Below are positions 61,731 through 64,000 of a DNA stretch of 64,000 bases, piece after piece. Both the position numbers and the translations under genes were made by a program. This stretch comes from Ophiodon elongatus (taxonomy: Eukaryota; Chordata; Actinopteri; Perciformes; Hexagrammidae), in contig JACSYO010001694.1 in NCBI GenBank assembly GCA_016806645.1, positions 2,395,001 through 2,459,000 of the forward strand, given 5' to 3'. How positions within the stretch are numbered: the first letter of the stretch is position 1; every line of letters begins with the position of its first letter. Below the pieces are notes generated by a model. That model made no database searches. It had not been told where the DNA came from and was given only the letters and a program-made list of their open reading frames with translations.

Positions 61731-63223
61731 AAGTACATTGCTATTATCAAGCCTTGTTACGGCCATCAGGAAGATGCGCATCAGCAGTTTAACAGTGTAA
61801 CAGATAACAGCACGTCTGTCAACTGTCTGCCTGGCAGATGAGTGGCAGAGGCAGGAAAAGCTCATTCCTTCCCATCTCTGTGACGCGCAGCAATCTGGAG
61901 TGTATCTGCAGGTCACACAAAGAAGCTCAGGAATGAAGGACAGTTGTGTAGTGGGATGAGGGTTCAGGTGACGAACGAAACAGTTATTCAAATCTTTAGA
62001 GGAGCCAGTGTGAGTCATTATTGATCAGAAATCATGTGACCAGCCTCTTGACTCCATGTTGGTAGCAGTGCTATATATTCTGCTCCACCATGTTCATACA
62101 TGTTTCTATAACGCTTGGTGTCGGCCTCAGAAAACATGCCTCATCTAGTCTTGCCTTATTGTGCGCCCTTGTTCTTGCATTTTTTAAGGATCCCTTTTGT
62201 GCCCAGTTAATTTCAGCCACTGTGTCAATCGACCAGAAGAGGAAGTACACACTGAACATTTTAGCGAGCACAACAGGTGGGTGATTGTTACTTTAATGAA
62301 TGAACATGACTGATTATTTTGCACTACTCTGTTGTCCCAATGAGCTACTTGAAATGTCCTCCAGACTCACTGTCAGCTCAGTATCTTTCATCTTCGATCA
62401 TTAAGGCCTCACACCTCATTGCATTTCAATTTCATTTGGCCAAGTGTTGTCTACTAGATTTATCCTGTTACATTCAACAATATCAACAGAGCCTTGGCGT
62501 ATTTTGTCAAAAAGAAATGGTCAATGGAGCCTAGGCGGCAGCTCGCAGAACTCCACCATTTACAAAGCAAATAAACAAATGAAGAATATCAACCCTGGAG
62601 CACCCACCCAAACAAAATAGCGCTTCCACAAGGAAGAGGCTTCAGGACCGTGTTTACAAAATCCTCATTAAGGAAGTTGTGAGATAACACACGCTCATGT
62701 GCATTACGCAAAGTTGAAGGCACGCACACACACACACACACACCAGCAAAGAGACCAAAAGCACTGAGCAACGCAGAGCCCACCATGTCATAGATAAGGG
62801 ACAGAAAAAAAGAGCTGGGAAGAACAGAGCGAAGTGCAGAGAGAGACTGACAAGAGGAGAGGACACAACAGAGATGACTCGGACGGACAAAGCCAAGCCT
62901 TGGCCACCCTGTCACCGGAACTGCAGCCCTGACACAAAGGACATCAAAAGGTGCACATGAGAATAAATGCTGTGAGATCTGGAGCAAAGCAGCAGGAACA
63001 CAAACTCCTGCAGAGGCTCACGCTGGTCAGGGCAGGGGTCAACAACACTTCTGTGTACTGGATCCAGAACTTTCTTTGTCTACAGATAAACTGACCACAA
63101 TTTCAATTAACCTTTGGATTAAGGCGTTCAGAGATCACAATCATTTTGTCTTACTGTTGCATCAGCTTATCCATAGAGAACCCCAGAGGGCATAAAATAG
63201 AAAGCTGTAGAGTTTTTTTTCCC

Positions 63224-63629
63224 ATGGCGAGAATTTGGGTCTTTGCACCGGGAACCATCTGCAGCTCCAGGACTTTGCTCTTGCTGTTTTCCATTCTACT
63301 GCTCCAGGGGCTCTGTGGACAGAGCAGCCCAATCTCCAACACTCATCAGAGGTATCGCCCTGCTCCGGGGCTGGGAGACGGGCATGGAGGGGTGGTGGAT
63401 CCTTCACTGCTGGAGCAGGACGACAACATGAACATGCAGAGCTTGCTGGAGAGCCTGAAGGAACAGTTTCTGCTGACTTTCAACCTGTCTGGCTTGGGTC
63501 CCCCTCCACTGCCTCCTGAAGGCACACGAGAAGAGCCACCTGAGTACATGATAGAGCTCTACAACCGTTTTGCTAATGACCATACTGCCATGCCCACCGC
63601 CAACATCATCCGCAGCTTCAAAAATGAAG
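63224..63629 (+). CDS. bmp10: Bone morphogenetic protein 10, first coding exon (partial gene)
   Basis: The exon encodes 135 residues and ends in phase 1 at a GT donor (gaag|gtaaag). From the ATG at 63224 there is a signal peptide (MARIWVFAPG, then a hydrophobic LLLLFSILLLQGLCG). The start of the TGF-beta propeptide follows: NMNMQSLLESLKEQFLLTFN, then EPPEYMIELYNRFANDHTAM and ANIIRSFKNE. The last matches the BMP10 prodomain closely; GDF2/BMP9 reads NIVRSF at the equivalent place and fits less well. BMP10 is a secreted, heart-derived ligand for ALK1. The cysteine-knot mature domain is expected in exon 2, beyond base 64000. An in-frame ATG at 63146 would add 26 non-hydrophobic residues. I prefer 63224 because it places the signal peptide at the N-terminus. 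The neighbour arhgap25 supports the call. Confidence 0.9.
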
Positions 63630-64000
63630 GTAAAGACCCTCTGCTCAATATGATTATGCCCTGTTGATCATATAGATTTACACTTTTTTTTTTTACTTTT
63701 TGTCTTTTATTGGCATTTTTATTGAATATATTTATGACATATTTTATTTAAATATCAATTTTATTGTTCTCATCCCACTCTGGTCTGCAAGGCCAACGTA
63801 TATAAGGAGTGAAACTGAGAACAAGGGACTTCTTGTATGTATTTGAAAGATTTTTAAGTAGACTGTTGCTAAATCAAGATGTATACTTGTTCAAATCCAA
63901 GCGTTAGTCATCGCCCTGTTCCTTTTTACCTCTCTTTTCAAGGCAATGTGCATGTAAATGCTATTATTATTTTGTTATAGGACAACTTGCAATACCATTA
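63630..64000. other. bmp10 intron 1, 5' part
   Basis: AT-rich intronic sequence running off the window; nothing else seen. Confidence 0.8.

Larger units (their letters stand above)
60317..63223. other. Intergenic region between arhgap25 and bmp10
   Basis: About 2.9 kb without a supportable gene. It contains repeat fragments at 60440-60650 and 60940-61275, a GT-rich microsatellite at 61657-61730 and a CA tract at 62719-62742. The bmp10 promoter should lie in its last part. No convincing TATA box is found: 'cataaaatag' at 63191 is too close to the ATG. Confidence 0.6.

Overview
The window is nuclear DNA from a ray-finned fish, most likely a percomorph teleost. Genes have many exons with GT-AG introns and (CA)n/(TG)n microsatellites are dense. 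Several interspersed repeats are of kinds I know from spiny-rayed fish genomes. Nothing bacterial, viral or CRISPR-like was seen. I read five protein-coding genes, all on the + strand. Their exons were assembled by eye from splice sites, reading-frame phase and similarity to remembered human proteins; no alignment was run.

Layout: (1) 1-10.6 kb, the 3' four exons of mxd1 (a bHLH-zipper repressor that dimerises with MAX) and a long 3' UTR; its first exons lie before the window. (2) 10.6-18.6 kb, intergenic, with interspersed repeats. (3) 18.6-25 kb, a complete neuronal intermediate-filament gene of alpha-internexin (gefiltin) type, four exons, with a TATA box. (4) 25-30.3 kb, AT-rich intergenic DNA ending in a LINE 3' tail about 200 bp before the next gene. 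(5) 30.4-43.6 kb, complete cds2 (phosphatidate cytidylyltransferase), 13 exons. (6) 43.6-46.6 kb, intergenic and repeat-rich. (7) 46.6-60.3 kb, complete arhgap25 (PH-RhoGAP-coiled coil), 11 exons, with foldback elements in its introns. (8) 63.2-64 kb, the first coding exon of bmp10 (signal peptide and start of the prodomain); the rest lies beyond the window.

The five genes do not form a pathway. mxd1, arhgap25 and bmp10 are neighbours on human 2p13-14, so the block keeps old synteny, with ina and cds2 lying between them here. The most notable signal is in cds2. The splice acceptor of exon 4 sits in a (CA)n-plus-60-bp segment that recurs, about 90% identical, 20 kb away inside an interspersed repeat. 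The protein is about five residues short at exactly that junction. Second is ina exon 3, whose whole acceptor tract is a (TG)n microsatellite.
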